NCBI RefSeq assembly: GCF_001188955.3
Contig: NZ_JPRF03000025.1
Location: 51,871-115,870 of the forward strand
DNA from: Kitasatospora aureofaciens
GTDB lineage: Bacteria > Actinomycetota > Actinomycetes > Streptomycetales > Streptomycetaceae
DNA length: 64,000 nucleotides
Reading direction: 5' to 3'
The translations under genes and the position numbers were made by a program. Positions 26,055 to 34,860 of this stretch are shown one piece after another. The notes under the pieces are model-generated. The model worked only from the letters and a program-made list of their open reading frames with translations, had not been told where the DNA came from and searched no databases. The stretch's first letter is position 1, and the number at the start of each line of letters is the position of its first letter.

Positions 26055-26677
26055 AGGGTTTCGAGTTCGGCGGCCAGGTTGGCGCGGGCGGCCGCCGTGA
26101 AGCGCTCGCGGGCGGCGGGGGTGCGGTAGAGGGCCGGGAGCGCCAGGAGTTGACGCAGGACGGCCGCGCGGCCCGCGCGGAAGTCCGGCTCCGGGACGAA
26201 GGCGTACTCCTCGCGGACGGCGGCCGCGTAGGCCGCGTACGCCTCCGGGGTGCCGCCGAGGACGGCGAGGTCCGCGTCGCAGAGCACCTCGCCGTCGCGG
26301 TCGCCCGGGGCCGGGTCGTGGGTGACGGTGAGCAGGACGAGCCGTTCGGCCTCGGCGACGCGCTCGGCGGGCAGTCCGGCGGCGGTGAGCGCGCGTACGG
26401 CCAGGGCGGCGCTGCGCTCCTCGTTCTCGGTGCGGTCGGGGCGGTAGACGGCGTCGTGGAACCAGGCGGCGAGCCGGACGGCGTCCGGGTCGACGGCGTG
26501 CCCGGCGAGGTCGTCGACGTGGCGCAGGACCGCGCGCAGGTGCTCGGGGGTGTGGTAGCGGCGCTGCGGCTCGGACCAGCGGCGCAGCAGCTCCCGTCCG
26601 TACGGTTCGGGGTCGTCGGCGGCGCCGCAGCGGTTGAGCAGGGCGGTCCAGGCGGTGAGCAGGTCCTCGGTCGGCAT
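26051..26677 (-). CDS. HD-domain metal-dependent phosphohydrolase-like protein
   Basis: 208 aa. HD-type pattern with metal ligands in PQRRYHTPEHLRAVLRHVDDL and LAAWFHDAVYRPDRTENEERSA, then LLTVTHDPAPGDRDGEVLCDADLAVLGGTPEAYAAYAAAVREEYA. This is the actinobacterial/eukaryotic type of predicted HD phosphohydrolase of about 200 aa; the nucleotide or phosphate substrate is unknown. Start ATG 26677. It is divergent from the padR gene, with 63 bp between. Confidence 0.88.
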   Translation of the reverse strand: MPTEDLLTAWTALLNRCGAADDPEPYGRELLRRWSEPQRRYHTPEHLRAVLRHVDDLAGHAVDPDAVRLAAWFHDAVYRPDRTENEERSAALAVRALTAAGLPAERVAEAERLVLLTVTHDPAPGDRDGEVLCDADLAVLGGTPEAYAAYAAAVREEYAFVPEPDFRAGRAAVLRQLLALPALYRTPAARERFTAAARANLAAELETL

Positions 26678-26740
26678 GGGGACATTCTGTCGGCTGGTTC
26701 GGGTGGACGGGATGTGCCGGTCGGCGATATATGTAGTCGT

Positions 26741-27094
26741 ATGACAGAACGCTCCATGCAGGAGCCGACGCTGCTTCTGCTCACCGCGCTGGCCGATGCC
26801 CCGAGACACGGCTACGCGCTCATCCAGGAGATCGCCGCGATCTCGGACGGCCGGGTCAAGATGCGTACCGGCACGCTGTACGGCGCGCTCGACCGGCTGC
26901 TGGGCCAGGGCCTGATCGAGGTCGCCGCCGAGGAGGTGGTGGACGGCCGCGCCCGGCGCACCTACGCGCTGACCGACGCCGGTCGGGGCGCGCTGGCCAC
27001 CGAGGCCGAGCGGCTGCGGGCCGTGGCCACCGAGGCCGAGCGGCGGCTGTCCGTCGCCGTTGTCAGTCCGAGGGTCAGGGGGGCCTTCGCATGA
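26741..27094 (+). CDS. PadR-family transcriptional regulator
   Basis: 117 aa. Winged-helix PadR pattern: EPTLLLLTALADAPRHGYALIQEIAAISDGRVKMRTGTLYGALDRLLGQGLIEVAAEEVVDGRARRTYALTDAGRGAL, with a C-terminal dimer helix. An A/T-rich GATATATGTAGTCGT directly precedes the ATG at 26741 and probably combines the -10 with an operator; no Shine-Dalgarno is present, so translation is likely leaderless. The stop overlaps the next gene (ATGA), the usual PadR/membrane-protein pairing in which the regulator controls its own operon. Confidence 0.9.
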   Translation: MTERSMQEPTLLLLTALADAPRHGYALIQEIAAISDGRVKMRTGTLYGALDRLLGQGLIEVAAEEVVDGRARRTYALTDAGRGALATEAERLRAVATEAERRLSVAVVSPRVRGAFA

Positions 27095-28029
27095 GTGATG
27101 CGACCGTTTTCGCCGTTCGGACGGCGCTGGCGCTCTACCCGGGGCGCTACCGCCGCGAACGTGGGGACGAGCTGGCCGTGGTCTTCGCCGACACGACCGC
27201 CGGGGCCGGGCCGATGGCCAAGATCCAGGAGCTCTTCGACCTGGGCGCGTACGGCCTGCGGATGCGGACCGGGCTGACCTCCACCTCCGCGGGCGGGCGG
27301 CTGGCGGCGCTGGCCGCTCCGCTGGTGGCCGGGGCCGCCGGAGGTCTGGCGGCGGGCCAGGCGCTGCTGGGCTACCTGGAGTCCGGCGTGCCGCACGGGG
27401 GGTGGGGGCTGCTGCACTTCCTGCCCTACTGGGCGCTGCTGGGGGCGGCGATGCTCTCCGCCGTCGCGGCGCTGCTCGGACGGTGGACAATGGCGAAGGC
27501 GCTGGCCGGGGTGTCGGCGCTGGCCGCGGTGGTGGAACTCGTTTGGGTGGCGACCCGTCCGGAGGTCACCCAGCCGCTGTGGGTGTTCCTGGAATCCTTC
27601 CAGTGGGACGGGCCGTTCGTGCTCTGGGCCCTGGTGCTGCTGGCCGCGCCCAAGGAGGGGCTGCCGGTGCCGAGCTGGCGGGAGCGCGGCCTGCTGCTGG
27701 CTGCGGCGGCGCTGACCCCGGTGGTGGCGTTCGCGGACAACGTCTACACGAGCTGGTACCACCTGGACCGGCAGTGGCGGGCGCTGATGATCGTCGTCCC
27801 GCTGCTGATGGCCCTGGCGGTGGTGCGCGGCTGGTACCTGGTGGCGGTTCCGGGGCTCGCGGCGCTGCCGTGGACGTTCAGCGTCAACCTGCACGCGCTC
27901 TGGCAGCAGGAGGGCGGGGCCTGGAAGCTGCTGCCGATGGCCGGGCTGACGGTCGTGGCGGCGGTGGCGCTGGTGCTGGTGGGGCGCCGTCGGGGTCCGG
28001 CCGGGCCGGGTGGGCGGCAGCTGGCCTGA
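27091..28029 (+). CDS. Multi-pass membrane protein coupled to PadR
   Basis: 312 aa. A cytoplasmic start (TALALYPGRYRRERGDELAVVFADTT, a motif common in PadR-coupled membrane proteins) is followed by about seven hydrophobic segments (for example LAALAAPLVAGAAGGLAAGQALLGYL, ALLGAAMLSAVAALLG, ALMIVVPLLMALAVVRGWYLVAV, LTVVAAVALVLVG). No transporter signature is visible. Translationally coupled to padR by a 4-bp overlap; likely the target of its control. Function unknown. Confidence 0.8.
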   Translation: MSDATVFAVRTALALYPGRYRRERGDELAVVFADTTAGAGPMAKIQELFDLGAYGLRMRTGLTSTSAGGRLAALAAPLVAGAAGGLAAGQALLGYLESGVPHGGWGLLHFLPYWALLGAAMLSAVAALLGRWTMAKALAGVSALAAVVELVWVATRPEVTQPLWVFLESFQWDGPFVLWALVLLAAPKEGLPVPSWRERGLLLAAAALTPVVAFADNVYTSWYHLDRQWRALMIVVPLLMALAVVRGWYLVAVPGLAALPWTFSVNLHALWQQEGGAWKLLPMAGLTVVAAVALVLVGRRRGPAGPGGRQLA

Positions 28030-28088
28030 GGGGGCCGAAAGCCGGGGTGTGGTCTCGCCGCGGCCGGTCGCATGTGGCAGGCTGTCTC

Positions 28089-28104
28089 ATATGTCTAGAC
28101 CAAT
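28089..28104. promoter_or_regulatory. dre-like sequence across the cutC start codon
   Basis: ATATGTCTAGACCAAT keeps the dre core GTCTAGACCA (12 of 16 consensus positions, 8-bp perfect palindrome GTCTAGAC). It covers the start codon at 28091. TCTAGA is rare in this GC range. Whether DasR binds is unknown. Confidence 0.4.
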
Positions 28105-28777
28105 TTTCGAAGTCATCGCGCTGACGCCCCAGGACGCCCAGGCTGCCGAGTCGGGCGGCGCCGACCGGCTCGAACTGGTCACCGACATGGCCGCCGACGG
28201 GCTCACCCCGTCCGTCGAGGACTTCGCCCGGATCCGGGCCGCCGTCGGCATCCCGCTGCGCGTCATGCTCCGGATCCGGGACGGCTTCGCCCCCGGCGAC
28301 CTGGACGAACTGTGCGCCCGGGCCGCCGCGCTGCGGGCCGAAGGGGCCGAGGAGTTCGTCCTCGGCTTCCTCGACGCCGAGGGCGCCGTCGACCTGGCCG
28401 CGACCACGACCGTGGCCGAGGCGATCGCCGGTTGCTGCTGGACCTTCCACCGGGCGATCGACCACGGCGCCGACCGCGCCGCCCTGCGCGCCGCCGTCGG
28501 CGCGCTGCCCGGACTGGACACCTTCCTCACCTCCGGCGCGGCCGCCGGGGTGGACGCCGGGCGCGAGGTGCTGGCCGCCGAACTGGCCCGTACGGGCGAG
28601 CCCGGCTACACCCAGCGGATCCTCATCGGCGGCGGCCTGCGGGCCGAGCACCTCAAGGAACTGCGGGCGGACGGCTTCGACGCCTTCCACGTCGGCGGCG
28701 CGGTGCGGGTCGACGGCTGGCACACGCCGGTCGACGCGGCCAGGGTCGCCGAGTGGCGGGCACTGATCGACGCCTGA
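28091..28777 (+). CDS. cutC: CutC family protein
   Basis: 228 aa. TIM-barrel CutC pattern: FEVIALTPQDAQAAESGGADRLELVTDMAADGLTPS, RVMLRIRDGFAPGDLDELCARAA, FVLGFLDAEGAVDLAATTTVAEAIAGCCWTFHRAIDHGAD, TSGAAAGVDAGREVL, RILIGGGLRAEHL. The family is named for copper homeostasis, but that role is disputed and the biochemical activity is not established. The possible dre site over its start raises an amino-sugar link. Confidence 0.9.
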   Translation: MSRPIFEVIALTPQDAQAAESGGADRLELVTDMAADGLTPSVEDFARIRAAVGIPLRVMLRIRDGFAPGDLDELCARAAALRAEGAEEFVLGFLDAEGAVDLAATTTVAEAIAGCCWTFHRAIDHGADRAALRAAVGALPGLDTFLTSGAAAGVDAGREVLAAELARTGEPGYTQRILIGGGLRAEHLKELRADGFDAFHVGGAVRVDGWHTPVDAARVAEWRALIDA

Positions 28778-28782
28778 AGCCA

Positions 28783-28817
28783 CGGAAGAGGGGCCGGTTC
28801 CCGCCGGCCCCTTTCCG
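28783..28817. terminator. Bidirectional terminator between cutC and helR
   Basis: CGGAAGAGGGGCCGG and CCGGCCCCTTTCCG pair around TTCCCG (8-bp GC core plus a GGAA/TTTCC extension). It lies 3 bp before the helR-like stop. Confidence 0.75.
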
Positions 28818-28819
28818 CG

Positions 28820-30865
28820 CTACCGGAGCTGCTCGGGCAGCGGCTCGCCGTGCAGCACCGTCAGGCCGGAGACGGCGCGGGTGAGCGCCACGTAGAGCCG
28901 GCGCAGGCCGGTTCGCTCGTCCGGTTCGCCGGCGATCACCGCGGCCGGCTCGTCCAGCACCACGTAGTCGTACTCAAGGCCCTTGGCCAGCGAGGCCGGG
29001 ACGAGCGTCAGCCGGGCCTCGGTGCTGGTCTCGGTGCCGGGGGAGAGGAACGGCAGCCCGGCCGCGGTGAGCAGCTCGGCGAGCTGGGGGATCCGGGCGT
29101 CGGCGGCGATCAGGCCGGTCGAGCCCTCGTTCTTCAGGGCCTCCCGGCAGGCGTCCAGGACGGCGTCCTCCCACGCGGTGACCGGGCGGATCACCAGCGA
29201 GCCGGGGGCGTCGCGGACCGAGGTCGCCGGGGCCAGGCCGGGGGCGATCGCGGGCAGCAGCCGGGAGGCGTACGCGATGACCTCCTCGGGCACCCGGAAG
29301 CCCTTGGTCAGCTCCTCCACGTGCGCGTCCGGCTTGCCCAGGTGGTGCAGGGCGTCCGGCCAACTCGCCGTCGCCCAGGGGGTGGTGCCCTGGGCGAGGT
29401 CGCCGAGGACGGTCGCCGAGCCGGTGGTGCAGCGGCGGCCGACGGCGCGGTACTGCATCGGGGAGAGGTCCTGGGCCTCGTCCAGCACCACGTGTCCGAG
29501 CGAGGGGGTGCGCTGCACCAGGTCCGTCGCCTCGTCCACCAGGACGGCGTCGGCCGGGGTCCAGCGGGCGGTCTTCACCGAGCGGCCGGGCTTGGGCCAC
29601 AGCACCGCCTGCTGCTCCTCGGCGGTCAGCACGCCCTCGGCGCACTCGGCCAGGAACTCCGGCTCGGAGAGCAGCCGCAGCACCAGCTTGGCCGGGTCGA
29701 CGGCCGGCCAGCACTCCTTGACCACGGCCTTGACCGCGCTGTTGCGGGCCACCGCGTCCTGCACCCGGTCGTCCGGGGCCTCGCCGCCCTGCTCCATCTT
29801 CAGCAGCACGGCGTGCGCGATGCGCTGCGGCAGGGCGTCCCGGGCGGCGCCGTAGCGGATGTCGCGGCCCTTCAACTCCTCGATGATCTCGGCCAGTTCG
29901 TACGCCGGGACGCGCCAGCGGCGGGAGCCGCGGACCACCACGCACGGCTCGGTGGGCAGCGTGATGCCCGCCCGTACCGCGCGGCGCAGCACCTCGGCCA
30001 TCCGGGCGTCACCCTTCAGCCGGGCCGCCTCCGGGTCGTCCTCGCCCCTCACCTCGACGTGGGCGACCAGCTGCTGCACGGTGGCCTGGGCGACCTCCAG
30101 CTCGCCGAGGGCGGGCAGTACCTGCTCGATGTACGAGAGGAAGGCGTTGTTCGGCCCGATCACCAGGGTGCCGGTCCGGGCCAGGCGCTCGCGGTGCGCG
30201 TACAGCAGGTAGGCGACGCGGTGCAGGCCGACGGCGGTCTTCCCGGTGCCGGGCGCCCCCTGGACGCAGACGGTGCCCGTGATGTCGGAGCGGACGATCT
30301 CGTCCTGTTCGGGCTGGATGGTGGCGACGATGTCGCGCATCGGGCCGACGCGCGGCTTCTCGATCTCGGCGGCGAGCAGGGCGGAGGCGGTGTCAGCCTC
30401 GGACGGGTCGGTGAGGTGCTCGTCCTCGTAGGCGGTGAGCTCGCCGCCTGTGTAGCCGAAGCGGCGGCGGCGCTCGACGTCCATCGGCTCGGCGCGGCTG
30501 GCCCGGTAGAACGGCTGGGAGACCGGCGCACGCCAGTCGATCACCATCGGGTCGCCGTCGGCGTCGTGGACGTGGCGGCGGCCGATGTAGAAGCTCTCCC
30601 CGCCGCCGCCCTCGCTCAGCTCATCGCTGACCGCGTGCAGGTAGTCGAGGCGGCCGAAGAACAGCGGGGTGTCGGAGAGGTCGGCCAGGGCGGCGATCCT
30701 GGCCTCGATCTGGTTCTGGAGGATGACGGCGGACACCCAGGTGCCGGTCACGTCGCGCAGGTCGAGCGACTCGACGTCCTCGCGCATCGCCCGCAGCGCG
30801 GACCGGGACGCGGCCAGGTGGTCGCGTTCGCGCTGGAGGGGGTCGGTGGTGGGGGTGGCGGGCAC
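28820..30865 (-). CDS. helR: HelD/HelR-type RNA polymerase-recycling ATPase
   Basis: 681 aa from GTG 30865. UvrD-like SF1 core: Walker A VQGAPGTGKTAVGLHRVAYLL near residue 205, LDEAQDLSPMQYRAVGRR near 460, GFRVPEEVIAYASRLLP, and motif VI LYVALTRAVSGLTVLHGE at the end. The N-terminal arm (LAASRSALRAMREDVESLD... with SESFYIGRRHVHDADGDPMVIDWRAPVSQPFYRA) is typical of HelD proteins, which pry RNA polymerase off DNA and, in some streptomycetes (HelR), displace rifamycins. No rifamycin-associated element was seen upstream, so resistance induction is not implied. Confidence 0.88.
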   Translation of the reverse strand: MPATPTTDPLQRERDHLAASRSALRAMREDVESLDLRDVTGTWVSAVILQNQIEARIAALADLSDTPLFFGRLDYLHAVSDELSEGGGGESFYIGRRHVHDADGDPMVIDWRAPVSQPFYRASRAEPMDVERRRRFGYTGGELTAYEDEHLTDPSEADTASALLAAEIEKPRVGPMRDIVATIQPEQDEIVRSDITGTVCVQGAPGTGKTAVGLHRVAYLLYAHRERLARTGTLVIGPNNAFLSYIEQVLPALGELEVAQATVQQLVAHVEVRGEDDPEAARLKGDARMAEVLRRAVRAGITLPTEPCVVVRGSRRWRVPAYELAEIIEELKGRDIRYGAARDALPQRIAHAVLLKMEQGGEAPDDRVQDAVARNSAVKAVVKECWPAVDPAKLVLRLLSEPEFLAECAEGVLTAEEQQAVLWPKPGRSVKTARWTPADAVLVDEATDLVQRTPSLGHVVLDEAQDLSPMQYRAVGRRCTTGSATVLGDLAQGTTPWATASWPDALHHLGKPDAHVEELTKGFRVPEEVIAYASRLLPAIAPGLAPATSVRDAPGSLVIRPVTAWEDAVLDACREALKNEGSTGLIAADARIPQLAELLTAAGLPFLSPGTETSTEARLTLVPASLAKGLEYDYVVLDEPAAVIAGEPDERTGLRRLYVALTRAVSGLTVLHGEPLPEQLR

Positions 30866-31155
30866 AGCGAACCTTCCCGGCTGCCCCGGTGACGGGCGCA
30901 GCGGATCGATGGAGCTCACGGTGGTGTACGGGCCGACCGGTTGCCGTGCGGTCGGCGCCTCCCCCGGCTGCCTGCGGGACACCGCCAGGTACCACGGTTC
31001 GGGAGGGGGCAGGCGGACGATCTTAGACCCGTCCGTCTCAGGGTTCCAGCCCCGCAGGTCTCGGGGCTCGCGTACCCCCGGAGGCGGATGGCCGTCTCGC
31101 CGGATGCGGCCTTTGGAGTGATGCCGTGGGCCGGTCGGGTGCCTACCGTTGAAAC

Positions 31156-31314
31156 ATGAGCAGTCGAAACGAATCCCGCACCGCCCCGGCCGGCGCGACC
31201 GCCGCCCAGGGCCGTCACCGCAACCCGCTGAGGAGTGCCGTCCGCAATGTCGGCATCGCCCTGGACACCGCCGCGCGCGTGATCTTCCTCGGGCGCGACG
31301 GTGTTTGGCTCTGA
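31156..31314 (+). CDS. Small basic conserved-looking protein
   Basis: 52 aa, too short for routine gene calling. Sequence begins MSSRNESRTAPAGATAAQGR and continues HRNPLRSAVRNVGIALDTAARVIFLGRDGVWL. The last 30 residues form an amphipathic, partly hydrophobic helix with good codon bias. TACCGT lies 6 nt before the ATG and no ribosome site is evident, suggesting a leaderless mRNA. It sits between the divergently oriented helR start and the convergent XPB helicase stop (6 bp away). I recall similar short proteins in related genomes but no function. Confidence 0.6.
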   Translation: MSSRNESRTAPAGATAAQGRHRNPLRSAVRNVGIALDTAARVIFLGRDGVWL

Positions 31315-31320
31315 GTCCCG

Positions 31321-32958
31321 TTACAGCACGTCGTCCGCGTCGATGATGCGGTACGCGTAGCCCTGTTCGGCCAGGAAGCGCTGCCGGTGGGCGGCGAAGT
31401 CCTGGTCCACGGTGTCCCGGGCGACGACCGAGTAGAAGTGCGCCGCGTGCCCGTCCGCCTTGGGGCGCAGGACGCGGCCGAGGCGCTGGGCCTCCTCCTG
31501 GCGGGAGCCGAAGGTCCCGGAGACCTGGATGGCCACCGTCGCCTCGGGCAGGTCGATGGAGAAGTTCGCGACCTTGGAGACCACCAGGACGCTGATCTCC
31601 TTGTTCCGGAACGCGTCGAAGAGCTTCTCGCGCTGGGCATTGCTGGTCTCGCCCTTGATCACCGGGGCGTCCAGGACCTCGCCGAGCTCGTCGAGCTGGT
31701 CGATGTACTGGCCGATGATCAGCGTCTGGTCCTTCTCGTGCTTCCTGACCAGCGCCTCCACCACCCGCCGCTTGGTCGCCGTGGTGGCGCAGAAGCGGTA
31801 GCGCTCCTCGGGCTCGGCGGTGGCGTAGGCGAGCCGCTCGGAGTCGGTCAGGGTGACCCGCACCTCGCAGCAGTCGGCGGGCGCGATGTAGCCCTGTGCC
31901 TCGATCTCCTTCCACGGGGCGTCGAAGCGCTTGGGGCCGATCAGGCTGAACACGTCGCCCTCGCGGCCGTCCTCGCGCACCAGCGTGGCGGTCAGGCCGA
32001 GCCGGCGGCGGGCCTGGAGGTCGGCGGTGAACTTGAACACCGGCGCGGGCAGCAGGTGCACCTCGTCGTAGACCACCAGGCCCCAGTTGCGGGCGTCGAA
32101 CAGCTCCAGGTGCGCGTACACGCCCTTCCGCTTGGTGGTCATCACCTGGTAGGTGGCGATGGTGACCGGGCGGATCTCCTTCTTCGTCCCGCTGTACTCG
32201 CCGATCTCGTCCTCGGTGAGCGAGGTGCGCTTGACCAGTTCGTGCTTCCACTGGCGGGCCGAGACGGTGTTGGTGACCAGGATCAGCGTGGTCGACTTGG
32301 CGTGCGCCATCGCGGCGGCGCCGACCAGCGTCTTGCCGGCGCCGCAGGGCAGCACGACCACGCCCGAGCCGCCGTGCCAGAAGCCCTCGACGGCCTGCGC
32401 CTGGTAGGGGCGCAGCTGCCAGCCGTTCTCGTCCAGGTCGATCGGGTGCGCCTCGCCGTCCACGTAGCCGGCGAAGTCCTCGGCGGGCCAGCCGAGTTTG
32501 AGCAGCACCTGCTTGATCTGCCCGCGCTCGGAGGGGTGCACCACCACGGTGTCCGGGTCCACCCGGGCGCCGACCAGCGGGACGATCTTCTTGGAGCGCA
32601 GCACCTCCTCCAGCACCGGGCGGTCGGTGGTGGTCAGCACCAGCCCGTGGGTGGGGTGCTTGGACAGCTGGAGCCGCCCGTACCGGCCCATGGTGTCCGC
32701 CACGTCCACCAGCAGTGCGTGCGGCACCGGGTAGCGCGAGTACGTCACCAGGGCGTCCACCACCTGCTCGGCGTCGTGCCCGGCGGCCCGAGCGTTCCAC
32801 AGCCCGAGCGGCGTCACCCGGTACGTGTGCACGTGCTCGGGTGCCCGCTCCAACTCGGCGAACGGCGCGATGGCGCGACGGCAGTCGGCGGCCTTGGGGT
32901 GGTCGATCTCCAGGAGAAGAGTTTTGTCGCTCTGGACGATGAGCGGTCCGTCGTTCAC
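31321..32958 (-). CDS. XPB/Rad25-type DNA repair helicase
   Basis: 545 aa from GTG 32958 with GGAGGG upstream. SF2 helicase: N-terminal XPB-specific damage-recognition region (about residues 1-180), then RPYQAQAVEGFWHGGSGVVVLPCGAGKTLVGAAAM (Walker A near 205), LVVYDEVHLLPAPVFKFTADLQARRRLGLTATLVREDGREGDVFSLIGPKRFD (DEVH and RED motif), and C-terminal VSGTFGSRQEEAQRLGRVLRPK. A 3'-5' helicase related to the eukaryotic TFIIH subunit and to mycobacterial XPB, presumed to act in DNA repair. Confidence 0.93.
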   Translation of the reverse strand: MNDGPLIVQSDKTLLLEIDHPKAADCRRAIAPFAELERAPEHVHTYRVTPLGLWNARAAGHDAEQVVDALVTYSRYPVPHALLVDVADTMGRYGRLQLSKHPTHGLVLTTTDRPVLEEVLRSKKIVPLVGARVDPDTVVVHPSERGQIKQVLLKLGWPAEDFAGYVDGEAHPIDLDENGWQLRPYQAQAVEGFWHGGSGVVVLPCGAGKTLVGAAAMAHAKSTTLILVTNTVSARQWKHELVKRTSLTEDEIGEYSGTKKEIRPVTIATYQVMTTKRKGVYAHLELFDARNWGLVVYDEVHLLPAPVFKFTADLQARRRLGLTATLVREDGREGDVFSLIGPKRFDAPWKEIEAQGYIAPADCCEVRVTLTDSERLAYATAEPEERYRFCATTATKRRVVEALVRKHEKDQTLIIGQYIDQLDELGEVLDAPVIKGETSNAQREKLFDAFRNKEISVLVVSKVANFSIDLPEATVAIQVSGTFGSRQEEAQRLGRVLRPKADGHAAHFYSVVARDTVDQDFAAHRQRFLAEQGYAYRIIDADDVL

Positions 32959-33090
32959 GCGGGGGAGCCCTCCACTGGCTGACAGGCTGGATTGACGCAG
33001 ACCCTCCAGTGTCGCGCATTCCGCGTGCAACGTGGGCGGGCTCCTTCGGACTGCCGTTGGTCAACCGGCCGCGGCGAGCGGCCCCGGTAC

Positions 33091-33130
33091 GCCGACATCC
33101 ACGCTCGTCGGGTCGAGCGTGGATGTCGGC
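33091..33130 (-). terminator. Terminator hairpin downstream of the beta-propeller gene
   Basis: Perfect 17-nt arms (GCCGACATCCACGCTCG and complement) with a 6-nt loop, 60 bp past the stop of the minus-strand propeller gene. Confidence 0.85.
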
Positions 33131-33189
33131 GAAGCGTTCGACTGTTCAGATGTGCCGGTCCCGTGGGCCGGGTGGTCGGAGCGTTGCGG

Positions 33190-34653
33190 TCACCACTGGT
33201 GGTGGTCGTCGCGGGGGTCGATGACGGTGGGGTCGGTGGCGGTGGCGGTGCCGTCGCCGCCTCCGCTGACGGTGGCGGTGTTGGTGAGGGTGCCGGTGGC
33301 GGTGCGGGCGACGCGGACCCGCAGTGTGATGGGCGGGTAGGTGTTCCCGGGGTTGAGGACGTTGCTGCGGGTGCAGGTCAGGGTCCTCTGGACGCAGCGC
33401 CATCCCCTGCCGGTGATGCTGGTGGCGGTGAGTCCGGCCGGGAGGGTGTCCTTCACGGTGACGGTGGTGCCGTCGGTGGGGGCGGTCCCGTTGTTGCCGA
33501 CGGTGATGGTGTAGGTGCCCGTCCTGCCCGGGGTGAAGGTGCCGGTGTGGGTCTTGGTGATGGTCAGCGAGGGCGCCGCGACGACCGGGGTGATCGCGAT
33601 ACCGAACGGCCCGGTGACGGCGAAGGTGGCGCTCACCATGTTGGTGGTGGTGTCGATCACCGACACGGTGTTCGAGGAGAAGTTGCCGACGTAGACGTGC
33701 TTGCCGTCGGGATTCATCCCGAGCTTGTAGGGGCTGGTGCCGACGGTGACGGTGGTGGTGACGGTGTTGGAGGTGGTGTCGATCACCGACACGGTGCCGT
33801 CGCTGACGTTGCCGACGTAGACCTGGTGGCCGTCCGGGGTGACCGCGTTGCCGTACGGGGCGTTGCCTACCGGGATGGGGGAGCCCACCACGGTGTTGGT
33901 GGCGGTGTCGATCACCGACACGCTGTTCGTGGCGAAGTCGTCGACGTAGGCGTGCAGGCCGTCCGGGGTGATCGTGATACCCGAAGGCTGGGTGAAGCCG
34001 GGGATGGTGGCGGTGATGGTGTTGCTGGTGGTGTCGATCACCTGCACCTGGCCGAGCCCGAGCTCGGTGACGTAGGCGTGGAGGCTGTCCGGCGTGGTCG
34101 CGATGAACCGCGGATCGCTGCCGGAGGGGAGGGGGATGTCGGTGGTGACGGTGTTGGTGGTGGTGTCGATCACCGACACGGTGCCGTTGAAGTTGGCGGC
34201 GTAGGCGTGCAGGCCGTTCGGGGTGATCGCCAAAGCCTGCGGGTGGTCGCCCGCGGGCAGGGGGATGGTGGTGGTGACGGTGTTGGTGGCGGTGTCGATC
34301 ACCGACACGGTGCCCGAGCTGCGGTTGACGACGTAGGCGTGCTGGCCGTTCGGGGTGACCTTGACGTCCGCCGGCTGAGCGCCGACGGGGATGGTGGTGG
34401 TGACGGTGTTGGTGGCGGTGTTGAACACCGTCACCGTGTTGGCACCGATGTTGTCGACGTAGCCCTGCTGGCCCGTGGCGGCCATGGCCGGGGACGGGGC
34501 CAGCACCGGCAGGGCCAACCCGGCCGTCAGGGCCAGCCCCACCGCCAAGGCCCGCACCCGCACCCACGGCCCGGGCCGTGGCCCACTGCTTTCGGCCTCC
34601 GAGCCGGGACGTGCGGGCTCACCCGCGCAATCGTGTAGACGGGCCAGACGCAT
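33190..34653 (-). CDS. Secreted YncE-like beta-propeller protein with a C-terminal DUF11 domain
   Basis: 487 aa. ATG 34653 has an excellent GAGGAGAG ribosome site. A long N-region precedes a signal core ALAVGLALTAGLALPVLA ending PAMAA. Seven near-identical blades follow, each with a TVSVIDTxTNTVTTTIP strand pair and a PNGxHAYVxN turn, the 40-residue surface-layer/YncE propeller repeat. After them comes a DUF11-type domain (LTITKTHTGTFTPGRTGTYTITVGNNG... TLTNTATVSGGGDGTATATD) found in cell-surface proteins. There is no LPXTG. The DNA repeats are strong enough to confuse assembly. Probably an extracellular or wall-associated binding protein; ligand unknown. Confidence 0.85.
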   Translation of the reverse strand: MRLARLHDCAGEPARPGSEAESSGPRPGPWVRVRALAVGLALTAGLALPVLAPSPAMAATGQQGYVDNIGANTVTVFNTATNTVTTTIPVGAQPADVKVTPNGQHAYVVNRSSGTVSVIDTATNTVTTTIPLPAGDHPQALAITPNGLHAYAANFNGTVSVIDTTTNTVTTDIPLPSGSDPRFIATTPDSLHAYVTELGLGQVQVIDTTSNTITATIPGFTQPSGITITPDGLHAYVDDFATNSVSVIDTATNTVVGSPIPVGNAPYGNAVTPDGHQVYVGNVSDGTVSVIDTTSNTVTTTVTVGTSPYKLGMNPDGKHVYVGNFSSNTVSVIDTTTNMVSATFAVTGPFGIAITPVVAAPSLTITKTHTGTFTPGRTGTYTITVGNNGTAPTDGTTVTVKDTLPAGLTATSITGRGWRCVQRTLTCTRSNVLNPGNTYPPITLRVRVARTATGTLTNTATVSGGGDGTATATDPTVIDPRDDHHQW

Positions 34654-34860
34654 CGCTCTCTCCTCGCAACCGGCGCCACGGCCCCGCGTCCCACCGCAAA
34701 CTGCGATGGCTTGGGTCGGTAAGACCGTGAACTGTGAAAAAGCAGGAACAAGCGATGTATACGTCACATTGACGGGCGGTCAGCGATACACGCTCCCGCA
34801 GGGGCCGAACGAGGGATCGCCCGAAGTGACCACGGTGCGTGCTCGCTCGTTGAGCTGGTC

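Noticed and set aside
30866..31155. Possible rifamycin-associated element (RAE) upstream of the HelR-like gene
   Set aside because: I looked for the GGGGCTTGCGGCAAGGCCC-like palindrome on both strands of this spacer and did not find it, so rifamycin induction is not claimed.
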